This document shows, piece after piece, positions 10,401-17,659 of a stretch of 60,979 bases of DNA (positions are counted from its first letter, which is position 1; the number at the start of each line of letters is the position of its first letter). The stretch comes from Actinomycetota bacterium. Its GTDB lineage: Bacteria; Actinomycetota; Geothermincolia; Geothermincolales; RBG-13-55-18. Made by a program: the position numbers and the translations under genes. The notes beneath the pieces are model-generated. The model did not search any database and was not told where the DNA came from. It saw only the letters and a list, made by a program, of their open reading frames with translations. The stretch lies in contig JAQVFR010000018.1 in the NCBI GenBank assembly GCA_028697145.1, positions 1 to 60,979 on the forward strand, in the 5' to 3' direction.

Positions 10401-11957
10401 AGCCGATCTCGGTACCAACCCATAAGCAACCTGGGGGTCATGCCCTTCTCCTGCTCCCCGGGCACCGGCAGCCAGCGCCAGCAGGTGAGCGTGTCCTACA
10501 GCGCGCCGGCTGGCTCCATCAGGAAGGCCCTGGTCATGACCGGCTCCAGTGCCGTAAGGGAGCTGTCGCCCGGCCCCTCCGGGCTGACCTGGGACGGCCT
10601 GGACGCGGAGGGACGACCCGTCCCCGACGGTGTCTACACGCTTTACCTTGAAACGTCGCCCTCAAGCCCCGCCGTCCTGACTCCACCAGCGACCGTGCAG
10701 GTGGGGGTGAACACCAACCTTCCCTCGCCCTCCACCACATGGTATCTCGCGGAGGGATATACGGGCAGCAATCCCACGGGAGGGGAGTTCGACACCTGGG
10801 TGCTCATCCAGAACCCGGGCGAGGAGGAGGCGGCGGTGAAGGCGACCTTCATGCAGCCAGGGGGGGTGAACACCGAGCGTTCATATTCCGTTCTCCCCCA
10901 TTCACGCTTCACCATCCACGTCGACAACATCCTGCCCGCTGCCGAGGTATCGACCCTGATCGAGTCGAACCAGCCGGTGGTGGCGGAAAGGGCGGTGTAT
11001 TTCAACGGCGGGCTGGCCGGGCACGACACCGTCGGGGCGAACTTCCCGTCGCAGGAGTGGTACCTGGCGGAGGGTTATACCGGCGGGGACTTCGACGAAT
11101 GGGTGCTCATCCAGAACCCGGGAGATACGGAGGCCGCGCTCAACGTGCAGTTCCAGACCCAGGACCAGGGGGTGGTGATGAGCGAATATACCCTGGCCCC
11201 GCGCTCGCGCTTCACTATCCACGTGGATAACATCCTCGCCGACGCCCAGGTGAGCACCTACCTGAGCTCGAACCAGCCGGTCGTGGTAGAACGGGCCCAA
11301 TATCTCAACTCCATGCGCAGCGGCTCGTGCTCCATCGGTGCGCGTTCCCCCTCCTACACCTGGTTCTTCGCCGAGGGTTACACGGCGGGGGGCTTCGAGG
11401 AATGGCTGCTGGTGCAGAACCCGCAGGACTCGTCGACGCAGGTGGACCTGACCTTCATGGAGCTCGACGGCACCAACACCTCCATGCATATCGACGTGCC
11501 GGCGCGCAGCCGTTATACCGTTCCCGTGCACGATGTGATCCCGGATGCCCAGCTCTCCGTGAGCGTCTCATCGCAGCAGCCGGTGATCGCCGAGCGCGCG
11601 ATGTACTGGAAGGGCCGCAGCGACGGCCACGCGACCCTGGGCACGCCAACTCCCGAGTACACCTGGTTCTTCGCCGAGGGATACACGGCGGAAGGATACG
11701 AGGAATGGCTGCTCATCCAGAATCCCTGGGACGAGAAGGCCACGGCCAGGCTCGATTTCATGATGCCCGGCGGCGACACCCGGAGCATTACGGTGGTCGT
11801 GGAGGAGCGTTCGCGTTTCACCATCGACGTGGGCGCTGAGATAGGCGCCACGGAGGTGAGCACAAGGCTCTCGGCCGACCTTCCGGTCGTGGCCGAAAGG
11901 GCCATGTATTTCCGGGAGCGCTCCGGCGGCCACTGCTCCATAGGCGCCATCGAATGA
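7404..11957 (+). CDS. Giant secreted malectin/glycosidase-like protein with four C-terminal repeats
   Basis: 1517 aa. Residues 1-35 are a signal peptide. About 36-195 resemble a malectin-like carbohydrate-binding fold (KDFHYVLSGL, GSRIFSVYAN, LNNLDIAS). About 500-960 resemble an (alpha/alpha)6-barrel glycosidase of the DUF4965/GH116 type: a SHDMG..DMPVEENANY segment, then CDSDGDGLPDLNVANTIDQG and ARNQTYLGVKALAAYRAA. About 1025-1100 look like a FlgD-type Ig domain (LTWDGLDAEGRPVPDGVYTL). Four repeats starting WYLAEG/WFFAEG at 1113, 1219, 1320 and 1421 end the protein and match those of the upstream protease. ATG 7404 is chosen over an earlier in-frame codon because the signal peptide follows. 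Substrate and catalytic residues are not identified; a polysaccharide or glycoconjugate target is inferred. Confidence 0.85.
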   Translation: MRKSEERRLPGIRLLAPLLVLVLLFSLLPEAAGAAADVDRIIVELQGSSSLTYHADRAIGGTNNVTRQAYKYKQERWGKDFHYVLSGLSRSNYFVEFSFFEPVYPVGSRIFSVYANASTTPLPGLNNLDIASKVGLNHAYQVTVPVPTIVDAVTGKRRLDLRFNASKLEATICNIRLIAAGQTAAEINVTETRHWSAFPLRFVNRAGQDVQEVILGRFGSRFMINPVPQLLAFRQSPLGTWTEELSELVLAFKDAQDDIRCLPFTDRYPVFTSMDQELTLTGVSYECRDPSLGFEATVTFTAPFYPEDVKLSSAPFFYAKIAVTNSGSLPVNGEFILVRPHKDASVPQALGDSLNGYKYQTEYSYAEESRRDAGAPYSVNFWEGLAVDDITDVELKYDDITDTGWIWDSPDGYPLPFDHEVYTFEPKGYSGLHWTFSLGAGGEDTLTAVLASHTTEAVLRVRKGTVNVSHYFLYRKAAGLDLAAIEGVVGYALGDMASIKEKSSFFDGILSDAYLSPLPQSARDLAAHALQSFIINAWWVYDGSGEEWFSVWEGTPCMFHSTIDVEYNDAWFYLSFWPDLLGKLLQEWPNPPFEKSNAQGKFLSHDMGVMHDVTGMAYPHDMPVEENANYILLLYSYWKTTGDDALMRGLFGKARSYTRFIFNCDSDGDGLPDLNVANTIDQGSPAVQNARNQTYLGVKALAAYRAAAEMARAQTQPDDYFIAACEARVRLINLTLEEDLWLDDHFAVCSDPGISRAEREAYSIYASNGLLYLLAAGLDCGLTSDNLERFRQDISSAAAKTSRRYGYVHTSVGNENQWVSQNLWRDALGYWLGVEGWPSKQAERLTRYWDLQSYYARKKNGGFWDVVDYRDYYFLGTSEAVGLGFAGTEQAASYLDEALLEAGGARGAYALDSAYQQSLGYYPRGTAFFSYINAMARLRLDSGSGYLLYDPAHAPGRVPVFSRAKWEEDEPGKRIPVLVFDGAGNLQTTINRGLLPAAISRSRYQPISNLGVMPFSCSPGTGSQRQQVSVSYSAPAGSIRKALVMTGSSAVRELSPGPSGLTWDGLDAEGRPVPDGVYTLYLETSPSSPAVLTPPATVQVGVNTNLPSPSTTWYLAEGYTGSNPTGGEFDTWVLIQNPGEEEAAVKATFMQPGGVNTERSYSVLPHSRFTIHVDNILPAAEVSTLIESNQPVVAERAVYFNGGLAGHDTVGANFPSQEWYLAEGYTGGDFDEWVLIQNPGDTEAALNVQFQTQDQGVVMSEYTLAPRSRFTIHVDNILADAQVSTYLSSNQPVVVERAQYLNSMRSGSCSIGARSPSYTWFFAEGYTAGGFEEWLLVQNPQDSSTQVDLTFMELDGTNTSMHIDVPARSRYTVPVHDVIPDAQLSVSVSSQQPVIAERAMYWKGRSDGHATLGTPTPEYTWFFAEGYTAEGYEEWLLIQNPWDEKATARLDFMMPGGDTRSITVVVEERSRFTIDVGAEIGATEVSTRLSADLPVVAERAMYFRERSGGHCSIGAIE

Positions 11958-11994
11958 CCGAGCACGAAGGACAGTCTGTACCGCGTAAGCGACA

Positions 11995-12092
11995 GCGCCG
12001 TCTTCGGCGCGACGGTGCCAGCGCCTTAACGCTTCTGAGCGTTATGGCCTGGCACGCGTGATCTGCGCACCAACGCTTCGGACCGACCCCCG
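11995..12092. repeat. Repeat family C, copy 1, followed by a family D end
   Basis: Hairpin GCGCCG/CGGCGC (11995-12010) comes first. A two-tier stem follows: GTGCCAG (12015-12021) pairs with CTGGCAC (12049-12055) and encloses AACGCT/AGCGTT (12028-12043). Then comes GCGTGATCTGCGC (ending 12068). The same arrangement recurs at 41239-41318 with paired changes in the inner stem. CGCTTCGGACCGACCCCCG (12074-12092) is a family D end in reverse orientation. The block fills most of the 284-bp gap between the two large secreted-protein genes. A palindromic CTATATATAG lies near 12216-12225 just before the next gene. Confidence 0.7.
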
Positions 12093-12241
12093 TTCCCTGG
12101 CCGTAGTAGAAACCTAAGACGCCCGGGCGAGCCTGATGTCATCACCTCTACCCATGCAGTCATTGTCGATTAAAGGCGCCATCGCATCCAGACGATGAAT
12201 GGGGATGCCGGTATATCTATATATAGAGGAAAAGAAAGCTC

Positions 12242-15211
12242 ATGGAAGAGAGTGCCGGGAAGCAGAGCGGGCCGGTGGAAACGCGAAAGCTGGGAGTAAT
12301 CCTCATCATCATCGGGATGATGGCCCTCTACCCCGTTTTCATCGTGAGCGGCAGCAGTTGGGGCAGCGATAGCACTGAGTCCATCGCCGACCTCTCCTAC
12401 CGCGGCGGCATGATCGTCGAGCTGCAGGGGAATTCCTGGTCGGTCTCCCTGGAGGGGCGCGACGTCCAGGACCTCGACGACCGGAACCGCCATGCCCACA
12501 AGTTCCTGAACGTCCGCGAGGGTGAGGATTTCCATTACCTCGTAGCCGGATTGACGCAGGAGGCCTATGACCTGGAGCTCAGCTTCGTGGAATACGCCCA
12601 CTCCTCGCCCGGAGGCCGCGTGTTCAACGTATCGTGCAATGACGTCATGCTCCCCGGCCTGGTCTCGCTCGACCTCTGCGCGCGGGCGGGCAAGGAGCGT
12701 GCCTACCAGGTCACCGTGCCGGGGGTGGAGGCGCCCGGCGGCATCATGGACCTGCGCTTCCAGGCGGACAAAGGCCTGGCCCTGGTGAGCGGCATCCGCC
12801 TCAGCGCCCCGGGTGAAAAGGACATCGAGATCGATCCCGCCGAGTCGCGCCACTGGACGACTTTCCCGCTGCGCTTCTCGGGTTCCCCCGACCAGGACGT
12901 TTACGAGACCATCCTGGGGCGCTTCGGCTCGCGCTTCATGGTCAACCCCTCCCCTCAGCTCCTGGGCTGGAAACAGTCGCCCCTGGGCACGTGGACGGAG
13001 GACCTCTCCGAGCTGGTGCTGGCCTTCCGTGACGCGGAGGGAGACGTCCGCTGCCTCCCCTTCACCGACCGCTACCCCGTGTTCTCCGCCATCGACCAGC
13101 AGCTGTCCCTGACCGGGGTCTCATATGCATGCCGCGACGAATCGCTCCCCTTCGAGGTCACCGTGACCTTGACCGCGCCCTTCTATCCCGGGGACGTCAA
13201 GCTCTCCAGCGCGCCCTTTTTCTACCTGGACATAGGCCTGGAGAACAGGGGAGAGAGTGCGGTGAGCGGCGAGATACTCCTGGCGCGAGCCCACAAGGAC
13301 TTCAACACGGGGAAAGACGCCCCGCGTTTCCTCAAGGGATCCTGGGGCTATAGATACTCCAGCCACTACACCTACGGCCCGGAGTCGCACGTGCGCGACG
13401 AGAACAACTCGGGCTATTTCACCTTCTGGGAATCCCTGGCGGTGGATGAGCCGTCGCGGGTGAACTGGCATTTCCGGGATATCACCGCAACCTCGTGGCT
13501 GTGGGAATCCCCCGCCGGGTATCCACAGGCCCGGCCCCTGCCCCTGTATACCTTCATACCCCGCGGCTATTCGGGCTTCGACTCCTCCTTCACGCTGGAC
13601 CCTTACGGTGCCGACTCCCTCACCGCCGTCCTCGCATGTCACAGCGGTGACAACGTGCTCCAGGTCGAGGATGACAAGGGTTACCGCTTCATCTACAACC
13701 AGCCCGGTGGCCCGGACCTGGATAGCGTGGACAAGGTGGTGGAATACGCCCTGGGTCCCGAGCGTTCCTCCATAGTATCCAAGACCTCCTTCTTCGACGA
13801 CGTCTTCTCCGAGGCCTATCTCTCCTCCCTGCCCCAGGCCGGGCGCGACCTCGCCGCCTGCGCCCTCCAGAGCTTCATCATCAACGCCTGGTTGGGATAC
13901 AGCGGCGAGGGCAGGCGGTGGTTCAGCGTCTGGGAGGGCAATCCCTACATGTACCATTCCACGCTCGACGTGGAATACAGCAATGCTTTCTTCTACCTCT
14001 CGTTCTGGCCGGACCTGCTCAAGACCCAGCTCGAGGAGTGGGCCGTGTTCGAAAAGGAATCTGAGCTGGGCAAATTCATGAGCCACGACATGGGGGTCGA
14101 GCACTGGGTCACGGGCATGGCCTACATCCACGACATGCCGGTGGAGGAAAACGCCGACTACCTGCTCCTGCTCTATTCATACTGGAAGACCACCGGGGAC
14201 ACCGCTTTCATCCAAGAGGTTTTCCAGCGCGTGAGGGACTATACGCAGTTCCTCTTCAACTGCGACAGCGACGGTGACGGGCTGCCCGACATCAATGTCG
14301 CCAACACCATAGACCAGGGCTCACCCACCCTGCAGCACGCGCGCAACCAGACCTACCTGGGGGTGAAGACCCTGGCCGCCTACCGCGCGGCGGCGCAGAT
14401 GGCACGGGCCCAGGCATCACCAGACGCCGGTTTCATCTTCGCCTGCGAGGACATGGTGGGGTTGATAAACCGCACCCTCGAACAGAAGCTGTGGCTGGGC
14501 GACCACTTCGCACTGTGCAACGACCCCGGCGTGCCCCAAGCCGAGCGCGAGGCATATTCGATCTATGCGTCCAACGGCCTGCTCTACCTGCTCGCGGCGG
14601 GGCTCGACCCCGCGCTTACCCCGGCCAATCTGGAGAGGTTCCGCCAGGACCTCGCCTCGGCGGCAGCCGCTACGGCGCGCAGGTACGGCTCGGTGCACAC
14701 CAGCGTGAACAACGAGAGCCAGTGGGTGTCCCAGAACATGTGGCGGGACGCCATCGGTTACTGGCTGGGGACGGCTGGGTGGCCGCAGGGCCATGCGGAC
14801 CGCCTGACCCGCTACTGGGAACTCGAACACTACTTCGCCAGCAAGAAGAACGGCTCGTTCTGGGATGTTTGCGTGTATAACCCAGGTCGCGAGGAGAGAT
14901 ACGGCGCCGTGCAGGGCGCTTTCCTGCCTTCCTACGCCCTCGATCAGTGCCTGGGCTACTACAGCCGCGGGGTCGCCCTGCTCACCCTGCCCGCCGCCAT
15001 GGGGCGCCTGAGGCTGGACCGAGGCGCGGACACCCTGCTCTACAACCCCGCGCACGCCCCCGGTCGCGTTCCCGTATTCGCCTGCGCCGACTGGAGGGCC
15101 GAGGATCCCGATGAGCGTATCCCGGTACTGGTCTTCGATGCGGGAGGGAACCTGCAGGAGGTCCTCAACCGCCACCTGCTCCCCGCCAACCTGCAGCGCT
15201 CGCCGTATTAA
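12242..15211 (+). CDS. Second giant malectin/glycosidase-like extracellular protein, lacking the repeat tail
   Basis: 989 aa and a co-linear paralogue of the previous protein from the malectin-like region to the end of the helical barrel. Shared landmarks include LGRFGSRF, QSPLGTWTE, LPFTDRYPVFS, SHDMGVEHWVTGMAYIHDMP, CDSDGDGLPDINVANTIDQG and AHAPGRVPVFA. It stops at IPVLVFDAGGNLQ..LLPAN, exactly where its neighbour continues into the Ig domain and repeats. Residues 18-36 form one hydrophobic segment after a charged N-terminus, so it may be a signal anchor rather than a cleaved peptide. GAGG lies about 12 bases before the ATG, a loose ribosome site. Probably an extracellular or membrane-tethered glycosidase; substrate unknown. 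Confidence 0.82.
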   Translation: MEESAGKQSGPVETRKLGVILIIIGMMALYPVFIVSGSSWGSDSTESIADLSYRGGMIVELQGNSWSVSLEGRDVQDLDDRNRHAHKFLNVREGEDFHYLVAGLTQEAYDLELSFVEYAHSSPGGRVFNVSCNDVMLPGLVSLDLCARAGKERAYQVTVPGVEAPGGIMDLRFQADKGLALVSGIRLSAPGEKDIEIDPAESRHWTTFPLRFSGSPDQDVYETILGRFGSRFMVNPSPQLLGWKQSPLGTWTEDLSELVLAFRDAEGDVRCLPFTDRYPVFSAIDQQLSLTGVSYACRDESLPFEVTVTLTAPFYPGDVKLSSAPFFYLDIGLENRGESAVSGEILLARAHKDFNTGKDAPRFLKGSWGYRYSSHYTYGPESHVRDENNSGYFTFWESLAVDEPSRVNWHFRDITATSWLWESPAGYPQARPLPLYTFIPRGYSGFDSSFTLDPYGADSLTAVLACHSGDNVLQVEDDKGYRFIYNQPGGPDLDSVDKVVEYALGPERSSIVSKTSFFDDVFSEAYLSSLPQAGRDLAACALQSFIINAWLGYSGEGRRWFSVWEGNPYMYHSTLDVEYSNAFFYLSFWPDLLKTQLEEWAVFEKESELGKFMSHDMGVEHWVTGMAYIHDMPVEENADYLLLLYSYWKTTGDTAFIQEVFQRVRDYTQFLFNCDSDGDGLPDINVANTIDQGSPTLQHARNQTYLGVKTLAAYRAAAQMARAQASPDAGFIFACEDMVGLINRTLEQKLWLGDHFALCNDPGVPQAEREAYSIYASNGLLYLLAAGLDPALTPANLERFRQDLASAAAATARRYGSVHTSVNNESQWVSQNMWRDAIGYWLGTAGWPQGHADRLTRYWELEHYFASKKNGSFWDVCVYNPGREERYGAVQGAFLPSYALDQCLGYYSRGVALLTLPAAMGRLRLDRGADTLLYNPAHAPGRVPVFACADWRAEDPDERIPVLVFDAGGNLQEVLNRHLLPANLQRSPY

Positions 15212-15529
15212 ATCCCCTACTTCTCGGGGTCATGTTCATACTTGAACTCGACACGAAAGAACTCACTTCCCACACACCCCAAAGACCGTTCTCTGGTAAT
15301 TTCTGAACGGGCGGGGAAAGAAGTTGCTAAATGGGGGCGACGATCCAAATTGCTCCAGGTAAATGTGCCGTTTGAACGCATCCCTGTGGGATTTAAGGCG
15401 AGGTGCTCATTCTGATCTGGATGTACCGTAAACTTTATACATCTATGGGTTATCCTAATCCTCATAGGCACGCCCCCCCGAGGAACCTTTCTCCACCATT
15501 TAATCATGGATTTCCACGCAAGCAGCCAT
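15212..15529. other. Lower-GC region without a confident gene
   Basis: This stretch is clearly less GC-rich than its surroundings. A 96-codon minus-strand frame (15217-15507) ends in GSEFFRVEFKYEHDPEK, which looks protein-like, but it has no recognisable domain and overlaps the paralogue 3' end by spacing only. With the gene remnant immediately upstream it may be decayed or recently acquired DNA. I see no RNA gene or mobile element in it. Confidence 0.4.
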
Positions 15530-15763
15530 TCATAGAGTTTGGTTTATCCCGAGGATTTCTCCAGTTACGCCATCTATTTCGAACACGTACCCCTTGACAC
15601 CAATCCTGTTCTCGTCATTTGCTTCGGATAGCTTCGGATAGTATTCATATGTTATCTGGACCCTCTCTATAAGGCGGTATTCTCCATCGATATTCATATA
15701 AACATATTCAATATTCTCTGTGACATTAGCCCTTACATTCCGGAAACCACCTCCCTCGAGCCA
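15530..15763 (-). pseudogene. Remnant of a PepSY-like protein C-terminus
   Basis: On the minus strand a 77-codon frame opens directly after a TAA and has no plausible start. It reads GFRNVRANVTENIEYVYMNI near its beginning and ends VKGYVFEIDGVTGEILGINQ-TL-stop. The ending is typical of PepSY/YpeB-type domains, where a strand is followed by D..TGEIL. Codon use is AT-rich (AAT, ATA, TAT), unlike the neighbours. I read it as the tail of a truncated or degraded, probably acquired, gene. A short intact gene with a rare start is less likely. Confidence 0.5.
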
Positions 15764-15930
15764 TTATCGCCCTAAGTGATGCTGGACCCCGCCCCTACGA
15801 GAATCGTAGCGCCTGAACCCCCCTGTCAATGTACGGTTGATGCATGTTACGCATGGACGGTATAGTACTTATCCCCATGATCATAGAGCTTCAGAACTGG
15901 GGTGGGGCTGAGATGCTGAGATATCTAGAA

Positions 15931-15956
15931 CAGAAAAATTCAGGCTCCGGAGCCTG
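15931..15956 (-). terminator. Rho-independent terminator of the PaaK-like gene
   Basis: CAGGCTCCGGAGCCTG (15941-15956) is a perfect 16-base palindrome. Read on the minus strand it is followed by AATTTTTCTG. It lies 15 bases beyond the stop of the ligase gene, in the right orientation for an intrinsic terminator. Confidence 0.8.
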
Positions 15957-15970
15957 GTCCCAAGGGTGAA

Positions 15971-17401
15971 TCAGCGTTTGTCGAGGAAGCGGGTGGCCTT
16001 GAGGGCCAGGGTGGGATCGTAGATCTCCGGGGACTGCACGAACTCCACACGGGGGACGATGCCGGTAGCCCCGTGCACGCGGCCGATGATCTCTTCCTTC
16101 AGGTCATCGCGCATCCTCCCCGCCACGGAGAGGCGGATGATGAGGCGGTCGGGGCTGAAGGGATTGTCGGGCTCCTCCTTCTCCACCACCAGCTGGTATT
16201 CGACCATGCCCTTCACCCCGACCAACTGGTTGTGCACCGCCTCGGGGTTGACCAGCTTGCCGCCTACGCGGATGACCTCCTCGGCGCGCGCCGCGTAAGT
16301 GGAGCCCATGCGCACCACCAGCCGGCTGCCGCTGCGCCCACAGTGCGGACATATCCCGGACTCGCATGCAGCCAGGTCCCCCACGACGTAGCGCAGCAGT
16401 GCCGTTCCCCTGCGATCTAGATGGGTAACGGCGAGCAGGCCGACCTCTCCGTCCGGAAGAGGCTTCAGGCTGTCGGGATCGAGTATCTCGATATGGTAGA
16501 TATTGGGGGCCGGGTTATGGTTTCCACCGAACTCGCAACACTCCACGAAAGAGCCCTGGCATTCGGTGAGTATATAACCGTTGTTCACGAATACCTGCCG
16601 CGCCGTTCCTTCCGGCAGGTGCTCGCGAATCTCGTCGCGCATTCCCTCCGGAACCGTGTCTCCCAGGGCCATGATGGTGCGCAGCGATGACAGGTCGCTG
16701 CCGAGCTGCTCGCCGCGCAGGATAAGCCTGCGCGCGTAGCGTCCCGTTCCCGCGAACACGCTGGCCCGATGCGTCTCGGCCAGCTCGAGCGCCTCGTCCA
16801 CGGAGCGGTGCAACTCGAAACCGGGCTCGTCCTTTCCGACCAGGGCGTTCACCAGCTTCATCCCGACCGTGGAGGCAAAATGGATGGTGCGGTAGAAACC
16901 GATATGAGGCAGACTCCCGTAAGGGAAGAGGTTCAGCACCGTATCCGCGGGAGTCATCCAGCTTATCTCGGCCATGCGGCGCAGCTGCAGGCTTATGTTG
17001 AACATGTCGTAGGCGGTATTGAAAAACGGAGCGGGAGCGCCGGTGGTGGTCCCCGAAGTATAGGTGATCTCGTAGGTCACATCCAGGGGCTGCGGAGGAT
17101 CGACCACCAGCAGGAAGGCCAGGGGGTTCGTAAGGTAGCATTCCTTCGAGGTCACGGGGATGCGCTCCAGGTCGCGCAGGGTGCGGATGCCGTCCACGTC
17201 GATCTTCTCGCGTTTGAACAGCTCGCGATAATAAGGGCTTACTGCCGCCACCAGTTCCAGTTGCCTGCGCAGTCTGTTTTCCTGCAGGGCCCGCAGCGAG
17301 TCATTGTCCATCCAGAGCGGATTTTCCCGGTCGCGGGAATAGATGGGCCAGCTTGCCACGAACTCCCTGGCCTGCTGCGGCGATATGTCCCCGATCTTCA
17401 C
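15971..17401 (-). CDS. Phenylacetate-CoA ligase-like adenylate-forming enzyme
   Basis: 476 aa, the PaaK length. TYTSGTTTGAPAPFF (about residues 113-127) is the ATP/AMP-binding P-loop of the acyl-adenylate family. ILTECQGSF is the adenine-site region, and GTALLRYVVGDLAAC carries the conserved Asp that binds ribose. An ICPHCGR motif follows, as in PaaK relatives, then the small C-terminal lid domain. The expected reaction is activation of a carboxylic acid to its CoA thioester through an acyl-AMP; an aryl acid is only a guess. The start is GTG at 17401 (no ATG near). A TATAAT on the minus strand (17443-17448) could be its -10. An intrinsic terminator follows, so it appears to be a single-gene unit. 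Confidence 0.87.
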   Translation of the reverse strand: MKIGDISPQQAREFVASWPIYSRDRENPLWMDNDSLRALQENRLRRQLELVAAVSPYYRELFKREKIDVDGIRTLRDLERIPVTSKECYLTNPLAFLLVVDPPQPLDVTYEITYTSGTTTGAPAPFFNTAYDMFNISLQLRRMAEISWMTPADTVLNLFPYGSLPHIGFYRTIHFASTVGMKLVNALVGKDEPGFELHRSVDEALELAETHRASVFAGTGRYARRLILRGEQLGSDLSSLRTIMALGDTVPEGMRDEIREHLPEGTARQVFVNNGYILTECQGSFVECCEFGGNHNPAPNIYHIEILDPDSLKPLPDGEVGLLAVTHLDRRGTALLRYVVGDLAACESGICPHCGRSGSRLVVRMGSTYAARAEEVIRVGGKLVNPEAVHNQLVGVKGMVEYQLVVEKEEPDNPFSPDRLIIRLSVAGRMRDDLKEEIIGRVHGATGIVPRVEFVQSPEIYDPTLALKATRFLDKR

Positions 17402-17540
17402 CTCTCTCGCGCCCCTTTCGCTGCCTGACGACTCTCTCGCCCATTATATAAGGTCCTCGCAGGTTTCATATAGCTCGCTCAAGGAAACATGCACATAGGT
17501 TGTTATGGATAAGGGGACTCGCTCGGGTGTCGACTGTTTC

Positions 17541-17648
17541 CCGAGATCCGTGGGTTGGGCCGAAGCGACCTTCGCGAGCAGTATAGAGAGAAAGGCTGCA
17601 TTAGCGATATGCAACCTGCGAGTGCGGAGCGAGGACCGTTACCCCCGG
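17541..17648. repeat. Repeat family D, copy 2
   Basis: Begins CCGAGATCCGTGGGTTGGGCC, continues CGAAGCGACCTTCGCGAGCA, and ends GCGGAGCGAGGACCGTTACC plus CCCGG. Both inner blocks recur in the copy at 21749-21866. The two ends are imperfect inverted repeats, so the element can fold on itself. It lies 11 bases beyond the stop of the phosphatase gene and may serve as its 3' structure. Confidence 0.7.
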
Positions 17649-17659
17649 TCCCTGGAACC

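Noticed and set aside
12170-12853. Long open frames antisense to the large secreted-protein genes
   Set aside because: They are frame shadows of high-GC genes, with Arg/Gly/His-rich sequence and no domains or ribosome sites.
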